A DNA stretch of 64,000 bases from assembly GCA_023212645.1 (NCBI GenBank), contig JALBYC010000014.1:62001-126000 (forward strand), in the 5' to 3' direction. Below are positions 9,657-19,798 of the stretch, one piece after another (the stretch's first letter is position 1; every line of letters starts with the position of its first letter). Origin of the DNA: Farysia itapuensis. Lineage: Eukaryota; Basidiomycota; Ustilaginomycetes; Ustilaginales; Ustilaginaceae. The notes under the pieces were generated by a model, which saw only the letters and a program-made list of their open reading frames with translations, did not search any database and had not been told where the DNA came from. A program made the translations under genes and the position numbers.

Positions 9657-12600
9657 TCACGACAAGTGGAAGCTGGTGGATCCCTCTTTCATGGCAGTTT
9701 GTAGCCGATCGCGCATGCGCTCACGACCAGAGTAGTTGGGCATCTTGAGGTAGTTGACGCACGTCATCACGCTCGGCAGATAGTCGTCGGGAGTCAGAGG
9801 AGCCTCGTGTGGACGCTTGACAATTGTCAGCTGCGGGTGCAGACCCGAGAACCCTCCGATTGGCAGCTTGGGTGAGCCGGTGAGCCATTGCAGAAATTCG
9901 CGTCGTTCCGACAGACTGAAACTGGCCATGATCGTCACAAGATCGCGGAACGTGGGCGATTCGGCATTGAAGCCGTGATCGGGCTTGATGCTGCTCATCA
10001 GAGTCGCTTCGCTCCAGTCCTCGTCGGTGTTACCAAACAGCATCACCAGTTCGTCTGCTGTGAAGCTGGACATGGCTGAGATGGGGAAGATCAGGTTGAA
10101 GCCCTGGCGGAAAGCACGCACTGCGCTGCGAATGCCTCGATCAAGCGTAACCTCTAGCACCTCTGAAATATACTGGTCCACGTTGTCCGAAGTGACAGCC
10201 ATGTCTTTGCCCTTGGCGTGTAACTCGATAGAATCGTAGCCAGGCACCGTAAAGTCCAGGCCAAGATTGTCGATCTCATCAGCTTCCATCTTCTGCATCG
10301 ACACCAGCGAGCGAGCCAGCGTTGCGTCCACGCCAGCGAGCATTGCCAAAGTGTGCGGAACACGCTCGTTTAGCACTGCTCGCATAAAGACCGGCGAAAA
10401 GTTGCAGTCGATGATACGAGAATCCAGCAGCGCTTTGGCTACAAACTGACCCAGGATCTTGAAAGCCTGCAGCCGCGTCTTGTTCTCTTCCTGCTCCTTT
10501 GCTGGCAGCGCGTGTACTTGGCCTTCGTCCGCCAAAGGTGCGGGGAACAATCCTTGTGCGCTGTGAACGTAGACTCCCGTGTTGTCACCACTGCTTCGCC
10601 ACAACTTAACGTCCTTGCGCGCAAATTCTTTTGAGACCAGCGAATAGAATTCGAGCGTCGGTCCAAGACCAGTGCCGACTTCTTCAAAGTACTCTACCTC
10701 CAAGACAGACGAGTTGGAGCCGTACAGTTCGAACACCTTGAACGCAGATGCGAGAATGTTGGAGCGCGAGATTCGCACCTTTTGTCTCTGCACACGACCC
10801 AGAAACCCGAACGAATCGTCGAGACGTGAGCTGCTGCTTGCACCTTCTTGGTTTCGGCTGTGAAGCGCATGCCATCGCGTAATAAGACGCGCATACCCGA
10901 ACGAAGTAGACTGCAAAAATGCGAATCGAGCCTCGAATGGGAAAAGGAAGGGAAATTGCTTCGGAAGGTCGGTTGACCAGTCTGGCAGACAAGACGAAGC
11001 GACAATCATTGGCTCTTCCAGCTGCCTATTGAGCTTCGCTGTAAGCTTGTTGTTCACGAAGGAAGCCTCGCTCAGCGCAACGGGTTTGCCAAGTAGCTCT
11101 GACTCGTTGGTACCGTTGACTTTGCTGGATTCGCGCCATTCGTTATTCAGTCCATGAACCACAGCAAGTAGCTGGAGTAGCTTTGCATACGGCGCGTCTT
11201 CCTTCACCGAAGGTGGGAGGTCTACTGCCACAGAGCCTTGCGAAGAAGGCTCCGGCGTTGACCTCGAAACGCTCGACGGCACCGGTCCAGGCACTTTTCT
11301 GTACTTGACAGTGTAGACGTTGGCCCAAATGTACTTGCCAGTCAGCCCGGATGCACTGGAAGCAGCATTCGAAGCAGCGGTTTCAAACTTGTGCACTGCG
11401 CCATAGATGGTAGTATCCAGTGTGAGTTTCTCGTTGCCAATCGAGAATTCGAGGTGCCAATCAGCCGGCTTTTTCTGTAAGGCAGACGAGTACGAAGCCG
11501 GTGTTTTAGACGGAGTCGCACTTGCAGACGTCGATTCTCCTACTTTCGGTGTGCTTGCGCCCTGACTCGGGGTAGCCACTCGCGTGCCGTCAGGTGTTTT
11601 GGCAACAATCTTGTCGCCATCCTTCTCAACATCCAGATTGATGGTCTTGTCTGCGGCAGCAGTAGCGTCAGCTTCCGTGGCCGCCAATCCCACATCATCA
11701 CCAGCGGCAATCTCGCCCTGAAGAATTTCTTCATCAAAGTCTTCGTCTGAGAAACCGTCTTCGTCCATGTCCTCTCCGTGAAAAAGACCGTCCATGAGTT
11801 GACGTGCTAGCGCTTCGTCTGCATCATGGTCTCCGTTCGCACCGCCATTACCGAATAGTTGCTGAGCAAGTGCTCGAGCGTCTTCATCATGGCTTTTGGC
11901 AGCATTTTCCTCCGTTTGGGCCTTTCCAGAGTCGGAGCCAGACAAGGTCTTGTCTTTGTTGCTAGACCCGGAGTCCTTGAGAGAAGTTGGACCCTCTTTC
12001 GATTCTTGAGTCTCTGGCTTCTTGCTTTGAGTGGCAGGCTGCGAGGTGCTACCACCGGTGCCAGAAACACCGAGCTCAGAGAAGCCTGAAGATCCCGTGG
12101 CCGCTGCGAAAGCAGCTAGAACAGACGAAAGTCGCGAAGAAGCACTAGCGGCCGAGCCCGTACTCGTGGAGCCGGAGCCAGTTGAACTGGCCAGCTTTGG
12201 TCTGAGATAGTCGCTCAGTGACTGGAAAGTGGCGACTGCATGAATGGTGACAACAATGTTGTTGCAGCTGCGCGGAATGTCGGTGGCATCTTCTGCTTGA
12301 AGGCGTAGTCGAAGCTGACGGCCGAGCATCGCAGTTGGACTGCGGCGCGTGTCGTCACTGCCTGCGCTTAGCGCGGTGGTGATTTCGACATTTTCAAGAC
12401 GGCTTAGTGATTCTTGCAGTCTTCGGACGAGAACAGATGCAGCGCTTTGATCAGACTCGATGTTGAGCTTCATGAAAGCTTCCATCAGCAACGATCGACG
12501 TTGGGTCAGAGGAATACCGCTACTGTTCTTGGTCGCGAACGCATACAGCGCTTCCACCAGGCCGGACCGCAGAAGCTCAAAGCTGGAAATGGGGTCCTGT

Positions 12601-15600
12601 GTTTGCGAAAATAGAAGCGCCAGACTTTCAAGAGAGACTCGTGCATCGTCTTCCCTGCCACTCGAGGCTGCGCTATCAAGCTTCTCGACAAGGGACTTGA
12701 TATGGTCCAAAGCCTGGACAGCGTGCTGTGCGCCCTCTGATTTACTCGTTTCCGCCTGAAACTTGTCTCGCAGAACACGAGCCCTCCAGATCGTAGCATC
12801 AGTCAGCTCGACCAGTGTCTGAGCGTTCATGCTGCTCACATGACCCGAGCTGCCGAGGGTCTCTATGTGCAGCGGCTTGTCCACCGATGCTGCAGCAAGG
12901 AAGCGAGACAGACTTGAAGACGTGTTTGCGGATGATGCACCGTCGGTGCGGGCAACGCCTACAAGCGCATTGTCTCCGCCAGGTAGACTGATCGTCTGAA
13001 CATTCGTTTCATTCGCCTTCGCTTTCGTCCCGCCGTCTGCAGACTCGGCGGTGGTTGTTGAAGAGGGCTTCTGAGCAGCGATGTCCTCAATTTCCCACAT
13101 GACACCTTCTCTGCGAAGAAGAGACGTGTACACTGAGGGCAGCTTGTTGGTAAGCAGCTCCACAATTTGAAGGGCGCCGTTGACCAGAGTGGGATTGTCC
13201 CGCGAGGACAAAATGGCGGCGACGAAACTGGCAAGTGGCACATTGTCCAGCACCTCACCAAGTGGCCCGACGTCGACGAAGCTGACGATCTTGAGAATGC
13301 CATTGATGGCCTTAGTGCGAACGTGCAGCGCAACGCTGGCGGCGTAAACTTCGATCAAAGTAGGTAGAACAAGGTGAGTGAAGCGCTTGACGAGGCTTGT
13401 GCGGCTACGCAACATCTCGACTCGTCGCGTCTGAGCGTTCTCTCGGGCACTCTCTTTGTCTGTTTTGGGTCGCGTGCTTCGGCGTACTGCCGTTGGTCGG
13501 CTGGTAGCTTCGTCTTTTGTTCCTCCCAAAGGCGAAGACACGGAGCTTGCCTCTGCGTCCTCCCCTGGTCCCTGTTTGGATGCCCTGGCAACACTGCTGC
13601 TCGATGAGGTGCGAGTCGCCTTTGCTCGGCGCTTCAAATAGGCGCGCTCGGTGTATGATCGCGAGTCAAAGACACCGTCGCGCGGGAGCGGTGGCAGAAG
13701 CTCGCCAACAAGGGACAGAGCCTCTTGAACCTGTTCTTTTGGCCTATGAGCAAGATTCTGCAGTACAGCCATGTCAGCTACCGCCACAGTTCCGCTTCCG
13801 TCTGGTACCACAGCTACCGCTGCAGTTTCAGCACCGCTGGCAGACCCAGCACCATCCTTTTCGAGCTGCATGGCATGTGCTGTAGCACTTTCTTCCTCTC
13901 CGTTGGTCTGCACTCCTTCTGCAGGAGCAGGCGAGCCAGTCAAGAGGTGGTAGAGGGTCTCGACAATGTTGTTCTCCAGCAAGCTCACCGCCAGTTTAGG
14001 ACTGCTGCGGCAGACGCTTCCGAGCGCTTTCAACACATCAGTGTAAGTGTTGGCGCCGAGTGAGGTGGTCGAAGCTGACGAGCTTGACGCGGGCAAGAGG
14101 AGATTGTTGAGAGCAGCGAGTAGCTCATCAGAAAGGAGTTGTTCCAGTAGCTCCGGGCTGTGTCTGTAGCTCTCCACGATGCGCACTATGCATTTGCAAG
14201 CAGATTCTACGAGACGCTGGTCACTGTACGTCAGCACATTCTGGATGATGGGAACCACATCCTTCACCATCGAGAGCGATTCGGACGTAAGCCTGCGGCA
14301 GCAATTGGCAGCAGCGGTCATGGCAGTGCGCTGAATGTGAATGTTGAAGAAATCGAGGTACTGGAGGATAGCCGAGAGACCCCCTTCTTTGACAATCGCA
14401 CCTGGGTAGTCCTGGGATACTTTTTCGAGGGTTTGTAGAACCTGCTCTGCGAGGTCGATGAAGGTAATCTCCATCAATTTGGCATTCAGGACAGGAATGG
14501 CTCCGTGGGTAACCACGCTGTGAGCTGCGTACGGCATCGCCTCGATAAGATTGGCAAGGCAGCGACAGGCAAGGAGCATGCTTTCCCCGTTGCCATCCTC
14601 GTCAGCGGCTGCAGCAGCTGCAATAGCGGCGGCCATGTCATCGTCCACCTCCTGCTTTGCACCAGATCTGTTGGAGGAGTCATCTGGTCGTTCAGGTTTG
14701 GGCCCACCCATGATGTGGATGAGCTCCTTGACGAAAGAGTCGGTGGGGAAGTAGCCAGCTAGGGTGTCTTCGGTGCTGACGCTGAGAAGCTCTGACAGAT
14801 CTTGTAGCGCGACGAGCTGGACCCCAGGATCGGTAGCGTCACGTAGCGAGGCGAGAAGAGTTCGGAAACGGCCAGAGAGCCCAGACATGTAGCCTGCCAT
14901 AGCTCGAAAGTTGAGGCCAAACATGCTTGCGCCGCCGTCTGCTGGCCCATCGCCGTACGGATCGTCGCCATCCTCTTCTGCTTCGTCGAAATCGTCGTCT
15001 TCGTCGTCTTCATCGTCGTCGAAGTCGTTTTCTTCATTGTCGTCATGGAGGTGGTCCTCGATCTGCGTGTCGTTATTGTCCTTCAGAGAAGAGCCATGTT
15101 CGTCCTTGCGTGCAGACTCCTCAGGGGCAATGTGTTCATCGACATCGTCCCATTCTTCGTCGTCAGAGTGAGGTGCTAAAGCAGCCATCTCGACATCATC
15201 GTCGAAATCGTCAGTACATTCCAGCTGCTCGGCATTGCTCTTGTTGCCACCCGAATTGGTGTTACGCGTCTTTCTGGTAGGGGTTTTACCCTTCACCGAT
15301 GGTGGCGTCGTAGCCTCGCTGCCGGTCATGGTGCGAGAACTAGAGCTAAGGCTGGTGTTGAGTGAGCTAGCAGCCGAAGTTCGACGGGTAGAAGACGAGT
15401 TGGGAGTGGACTGAGGATTTATGGACAGGGACTCTGTCTTACGTCGTTTATGAGCGGGAGTGGACCGAGAAGGGGCTGCGTCAGTCGGGGAGGTGGACAG
15501 TGCTCGCTTGTGCTGTGCTGCGGCTCTGGTCTCGCGCGAGGATGATGCTGAGACAGCAGACTTCAAGTCTCTGAGAGAAGAGGGCAAGATTTGCTTCTGC

Positions 15601-16103
15601 TTAGCAAAAGTATCGCGTGTGAATGGTGCGTGCGGCACTTACCTTTTTGGAGCCGCCGAGGGTCGGGATTTTGAAGCAGACGGTACAGATGCTCGACTTT
15701 TGCCCTTTGATCCTGAATTGGATACGGATCGAGAAGGGGTGGACGGAGTGGCGCGACCTCTCTTGTGAGAAGAACGGGTCCCCGATGAAGATGCAGAAAC
15801 TGCAGAGGCAGCAGTGGCGGGCGTGACTGGGGTGGAACTTGAGCTGAAAGAAGATCCGCTGCTCGCGTCAAAACTGTCGTCGGCAAAAGAAGGCTGTGTC
15901 TGTGGCTTGCTAGAGCCAGAGGCAGATCTTCCACGTCGGAGGACTCGCTGATTGGCAGAATCGGCGGATTGCTTGCGGTTTTTGGGTGAGCCGGCGAGAA
16001 TGGAAGTGGTTGATTTGGCGGGCGATGCAGTGGAGGCAGCAGTGGGCTGAGACTTGGAAGAAGTAGTCCGGAGATGCTTGGCGCGGCCGCCTTCGATATC
16101 CAT
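9657..16103 (-). CDS. UFD4: HECT-type E3 ubiquitin ligase, Ufd4/TRIP12 family (two exons)
   Basis: The gene has exon 1 at 16103-15643 and exon 2 at 15570-9657, separated by a 72-base intron (donor GTAAGT at 15642, acceptor TCTCTCAG ending at 15571). The phases agree and give 2124 residues. Ufd4/TRIP12 ligases ubiquitinate ubiquitin-fusion and other degradation substrates. A Ser-rich basic N terminus is followed by a strongly acidic stretch (about 335-365), armadillo-like repeats (about 369-730) and a C-terminal HECT domain (about 1760-2124). The catalytic Cys is in LPSVMTCVNYLKMPNYS, residue about 2091, 34 residues from the end. The chain ends in FHLS, so it has the Phe at position -4 that HECT ligases need. 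The armadillo-HECT arrangement and the FEEVGTGLGPTLEFY segment favour Ufd4/TRIP12 over other HECT families. Confidence 0.92.
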
Positions 16104-16959
16104 GGAGGGTGGGGTGTCGAGCCGTAGGGGCCTTGACGGTATTGGCTTATCAATCGATGGGATGCTCAGAACTGACGAGAAACATGGAGCTGCTGCGCAA
16201 GATTACTGACAGACTGCATGAGGCTGGGCCAAGCGACGCAAGAGAATTGCCTGCTACAGTCAGGCTGATGGTGGTGGTAGCGGTAAGAGATGAAGTGTGT
16301 CAATTCCAAGCTGAGTCAAAGGCGTCAAACGAGCTTTGGCCTTTTTTGCGCTCGACTCGCGCTGGCCTTTTGACACTTGCACTGGTCGCTGGGTACGCTG
16401 GTCTGGCTTACATCCGGTACTCTAACACTGCCCTCACTAACGTCACACTTGCGCTAATGCACTCATTGTATGCGCTCAGACTCTGTCGTCCATGCTCCAC
16501 CTTTTTGGAGTGTCGACTCAGATACTGTGCGATACAAAGCAACTTGGTTGTCATACCAGGCACACGTATCTCGGGCGAAAGCGTCACCTGCGGCAACATG
16601 CAGTGTGGACCCTAAAATAAGCCGAATATCAGTCGAATACGAAATTATGCAATTTCGCAGCCACACGCGCTGGTCGATCAGGTCGACGGGGTGCAACGAT
16701 TTAATTGGTATCATACTGCGGTGACAAAAAAAGGCATCAGCATGGATCGCGTATATGTGTTTGCAACAGGGCGATAATTGCGTCGTATCAGAAGTGCAGG
16801 TTTCATCAAGCCAGATGCGCCAGGGCCTGCCGGCTAGCGAGCCCCGTTGTACCGCCTTGAGAAAGGAGGGACGCACCTGACCATCAGGCGCAAATTACAC
16901 GAGTACCATCATACAGACATGCCCTGAGGGTGGGACAAACTTACGTGAGGGAAGGGCAG
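16104..16959. other. Intergenic region between UFD4 promoter and DBP4 3' end
   Basis: These 856 bases lie between the start of UFD4 and the stop of DBP4, both on the minus strand. Frames of up to 168 codons occur on both strands, but their translations have no domain-like content. The segment nearest 16104 should hold the UFD4 promoter and the segment nearest 16960 the DBP4 3' untranslated region. I see no RNA gene or repeat. Confidence 0.5.
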
Positions 16960-19593
16960 TCATGTACTGCCGGCCAATAGCTGAAGCGCGCGCTCTTCGT
17001 CCAACTCGGTCTTGCTTTTCTTTCGAACGTCCTTGCTGGTGTGAGCGGTGGCGTGGGAAGCTTTAGCGCGCTTGGTTGCAGGCTGCTGCTCCAGGTCCGA
17101 AGCGTCCTCGTCTTCGGAAGAGATATCGAAGTCTGGTGTTTCGTAGCCATCGGAGCGGTTGTCGATCGGCGCCAAAACCACCCTACCTGAGTAATCTTCT
17201 TCGTCTGCCTCGGCATCCTCATCGCTATCGGTATCCTCTCCACGCTCGAGCGCCTTTTCTCGGGCCTTCTGCCGCACCCGCTTTTCTCTTCGCTTCTCTT
17301 TGGCCATCTCTTTGTCTCGCAAGTCAGCTTGCTGCATGCGTTGGCGCTCTTCTTGCTCCCACTGTTCGGCTTGTGACTTGACGTCACCACGCTTCTTGAA
17401 CTCTGCTTCGTCTTGCAACTCGTACAGAGCGTGTGCTTCACCGTCCTTGTCAAAGATGAGCTTCTCTCCAATACCGCGCTTTCCAGCGAGTGCCAGGGCT
17501 TTCTTGCTTTGGCCCATGGCAAGCTTCCGCTTCGACAGATTCTCAGTCGCGTCGGCTCGAGCTTGCTCCATTGTAATGTTGCCTTTGCGGGCGCCAAGAT
17601 CATACACGTCGCCATCGCCATCTTCCAAAGCATGATCAGCTCTTTTGAGGGTTAGGAAGCCATCGTCGACGTCGTCTTTGCTGTGTTTGGAGCTCGACAC
17701 CAGACGTTGTGCTTGTTCAGGGACGTCATCGTCAGAATCATCCGAGCTGTCACTCCCGACCAGACGGTCCTCTTTGCGGACAGAAGCGGTCTTGCCGTAC
17801 CTCGTTTCTCGTTCTTCTCGCGCGTCCGAGTCTTCGTCAGAGGAGTTTGAGCCAGATCCGGAGTCAGATGCCCCTTGACTGACCTCGTCGTCGCCGCTGT
17901 CGTCCGCAATCAATTTTGCGTAGTGTTGGCTGAGAATGTCTTGGTTTGTGCGGTTGAACATTCGGTCGTATTTGGTTCGGACTTTGTTCTTGCTGTTGCT
18001 ATCTGCGGCATCATTCTCTTCACCGGTTTCATCAGTCGTCACTGCAGAGTTTTGGTTCTTGTAAGCTGCAGCCTTCTTAGCCCTCTCGGCCTCTTTGACA
18101 AACTTCACTTTGGGTGCTCCAGGTAAACCAAGAGCGGCTGCGAACTTTTCCAGAGGCAAGGCTGTGACGTCGAACGTGTCTTTGTTTTTCTGCAGGTAGA
18201 TCGAGCGCACATAAGAGACGAATGCTTTCTGCGCGAGATGCTTGATCTGAGGCTCTTGGAAAGCAAATGATTGAAGCTGGTTCTGGATGCTTTGAGTCTT
18301 GCTTTCTTTTGGCTTGATGCGACCTATGGGTATATTTTTGGTTGCCAGACTTTCCAGCACACCCTTTTCTTCGTTTGGAAGCACAAAGAGAAGACTGTTG
18401 CCCTTGGCGTTGTATCGCGCTGTTCTGCCCACCCGGTGAATATATGTGTCGACATCTTCTGGTGCGTCCAGTTGGATGACCCAGTCGACGGCGGGGAAAT
18501 CGAGACCACGAGCAGCAATATCAGTGGCAAACAGTAGAGCGTGGGGCGACCGCGTGAACTGAGTAAAAATCTGCAGACGTTTGGCCTGTTTTTGCTTGCC
18601 GTGTAAAGCCATCAAGCTGACACCCGGTCGCAGCTTGCAGAATGTCTCGTGAACGAATTGCACTTGTCGACACGAGCTCATGAAGATGAGTGCTTTGCAA
18701 TTTGTGTGTGTGCGGATGAAGGAAAACAGGAGGTCGAGCTTCTTCTCAAGCTCCACCAGCATGTAGTGTTGTTCAAGGCCGCTCGGCGTTGAGCCTTGAC
18801 CCTCGGAATCAGTGACCGCAATGTACTCTGGGTCTTGCAGCGAGAGACGTGCAAGGTCCTTTACCCGCTTGGTCTGCGTTGCTGAGAACAACAAAGTCTG
18901 TCTCTGTTTGGGCAGGTTTTCGACGATTGCGTTGAGTGTACGTGAGAATCCCATGTCGAGGATACGATCAGCCTCGTCAAGGACGAGGACCTGAACGTTG
19001 GAAGAGTCAAAACCTAGTGTCTGGTCCATATGTTGCAAGAGTCGGCCAGGAGTAGCGACCAGAATGTTCATGCGCGAAAGTCGATCCTTCTCCTGCTTGA
19101 GATCCTTTCCACCGATAACCAATCCAGCCGAAAAGGTGTGATACGGCCCGATCTTGCGTAAGACCTCGAAGATCTGTATGGCCAGTTCACGGGTGGGCGA
19201 GATGATAAGAGCGCCCAAACCATCGGATGGGCCCCACCTTTTACGATACAGCAGCTCGAGGACAGGAATAAGGAATGCCAACGTTTTACCTGACCCCGTC
19301 CTGGCTGCTCCCAGAATGTCTTTTCCTTTTAGCGAGAGCGGCAATGATTTGGCCTGAATGTCGGTCATGTCCACATATCCGGCTTTTTTGAGACCTCGAC
19401 GAGTGCGGTCTGATAGCGGCACCTGCTGGAATTTGTTGTCCGCTGATGGAACATACGTGGCAATTCCCTGTTCGATCTGGTCGATCTCAGCCTTCTCCAC
19501 CTGTCTTTTCAGGTTACGCGCGTTCTTGGACCGTGATGTAGTATGTGATGCCTTCTTGCGCTTGACGCTTGCTTCTGCCACAGACGGCGCCAT
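16960..19593 (-). CDS. DBP4: DEAD-box RNA helicase, Dbp4/Hca4/DDX10 type
   Basis: This 877-residue protein is an ATP-dependent RNA helicase that releases U14 snoRNA from pre-rRNA during 18S rRNA maturation in the nucleolus. The helicase core shows, in order, a Q-motif region, motif I AARTGSGKT, Ia SPTRELAIQ, motif II DEAD in LVLDEADRILDMGF, motif III SAT, and motif VI HRVGRTAR. The C-terminal half is acidic and lysine-rich (LGARKGNITMEQARADATEN, then charged coiled-coil-like stretches), as in Dbp4/DDX10. The ATG at 19593 (MAPSVAEASVKRKK) was chosen because the frame's longer start at 19689 adds 32 residues that are not family-like and crosses into the divergent promoter. Confidence 0.92.
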   Translation of the reverse strand: MAPSVAEASVKRKKASHTTSRSKNARNLKRQVEKAEIDQIEQGIATYVPSADNKFQQVPLSDRTRRGLKKAGYVDMTDIQAKSLPLSLKGKDILGAARTGSGKTLAFLIPVLELLYRKRWGPSDGLGALIISPTRELAIQIFEVLRKIGPYHTFSAGLVIGGKDLKQEKDRLSRMNILVATPGRLLQHMDQTLGFDSSNVQVLVLDEADRILDMGFSRTLNAIVENLPKQRQTLLFSATQTKRVKDLARLSLQDPEYIAVTDSEGQGSTPSGLEQHYMLVELEKKLDLLFSFIRTHTNCKALIFMSSCRQVQFVHETFCKLRPGVSLMALHGKQKQAKRLQIFTQFTRSPHALLFATDIAARGLDFPAVDWVIQLDAPEDVDTYIHRVGRTARYNAKGNSLLFVLPNEEKGVLESLATKNIPIGRIKPKESKTQSIQNQLQSFAFQEPQIKHLAQKAFVSYVRSIYLQKNKDTFDVTALPLEKFAAALGLPGAPKVKFVKEAERAKKAAAYKNQNSAVTTDETGEENDAADSNSKNKVRTKYDRMFNRTNQDILSQHYAKLIADDSGDDEVSQGASDSGSGSNSSDEDSDAREERETRYGKTASVRKEDRLVGSDSSDDSDDDVPEQAQRLVSSSKHSKDDVDDGFLTLKRADHALEDGDGDVYDLGARKGNITMEQARADATENLSKRKLAMGQSKKALALAGKRGIGEKLIFDKDGEAHALYELQDEAEFKKRGDVKSQAEQWEQEERQRMQQADLRDKEMAKEKRREKRVRQKAREKALERGEDTDSDEDAEADEEDYSGRVVLAPIDNRSDGYETPDFDISSEDEDASDLEQQPATKRAKASHATAHTSKDVRKKSKTELDEERALQLLAGST

Positions 19594-19798
19594 GACGGAG
19601 TGCGGCGGTAGAGACTGCCAAGTGCAGGTGGAAGCAGGGAAATCTTTCGCCGTCCAAATTCGCATTTTTGAGAGAAAAATCCGCTTCACGTGACTAGCTT
19701 CATCCCGAATTCCGAGGTCTGCAACCCAGTCCCTCTCAATGTCATGAGACGTTCATAACTACTACCTTTGCATAGCTCCCAGAATCGTCCGCTCAGAA
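19594..19798. promoter_or_regulatory. Bidirectional promoter with a TCACGTGA palindrome
   Basis: Only 205 bases separate the start codons of DBP4 (minus) and the divergent mitochondrial-like gene (plus). The segment contains a perfect TCACGTGA palindrome at 19686-19693, a binding site for bHLH factors of the Cbf1/Pho4 kind in other fungi. That the factor acts here is inference. Confidence 0.4.

Noticed and set aside
16109..16615. 168-codon plus-strand frame between UFD4 and DBP4
   Set aside because: The composition looks random and no motif is visible. It overlaps the expected UFD4 promoter.
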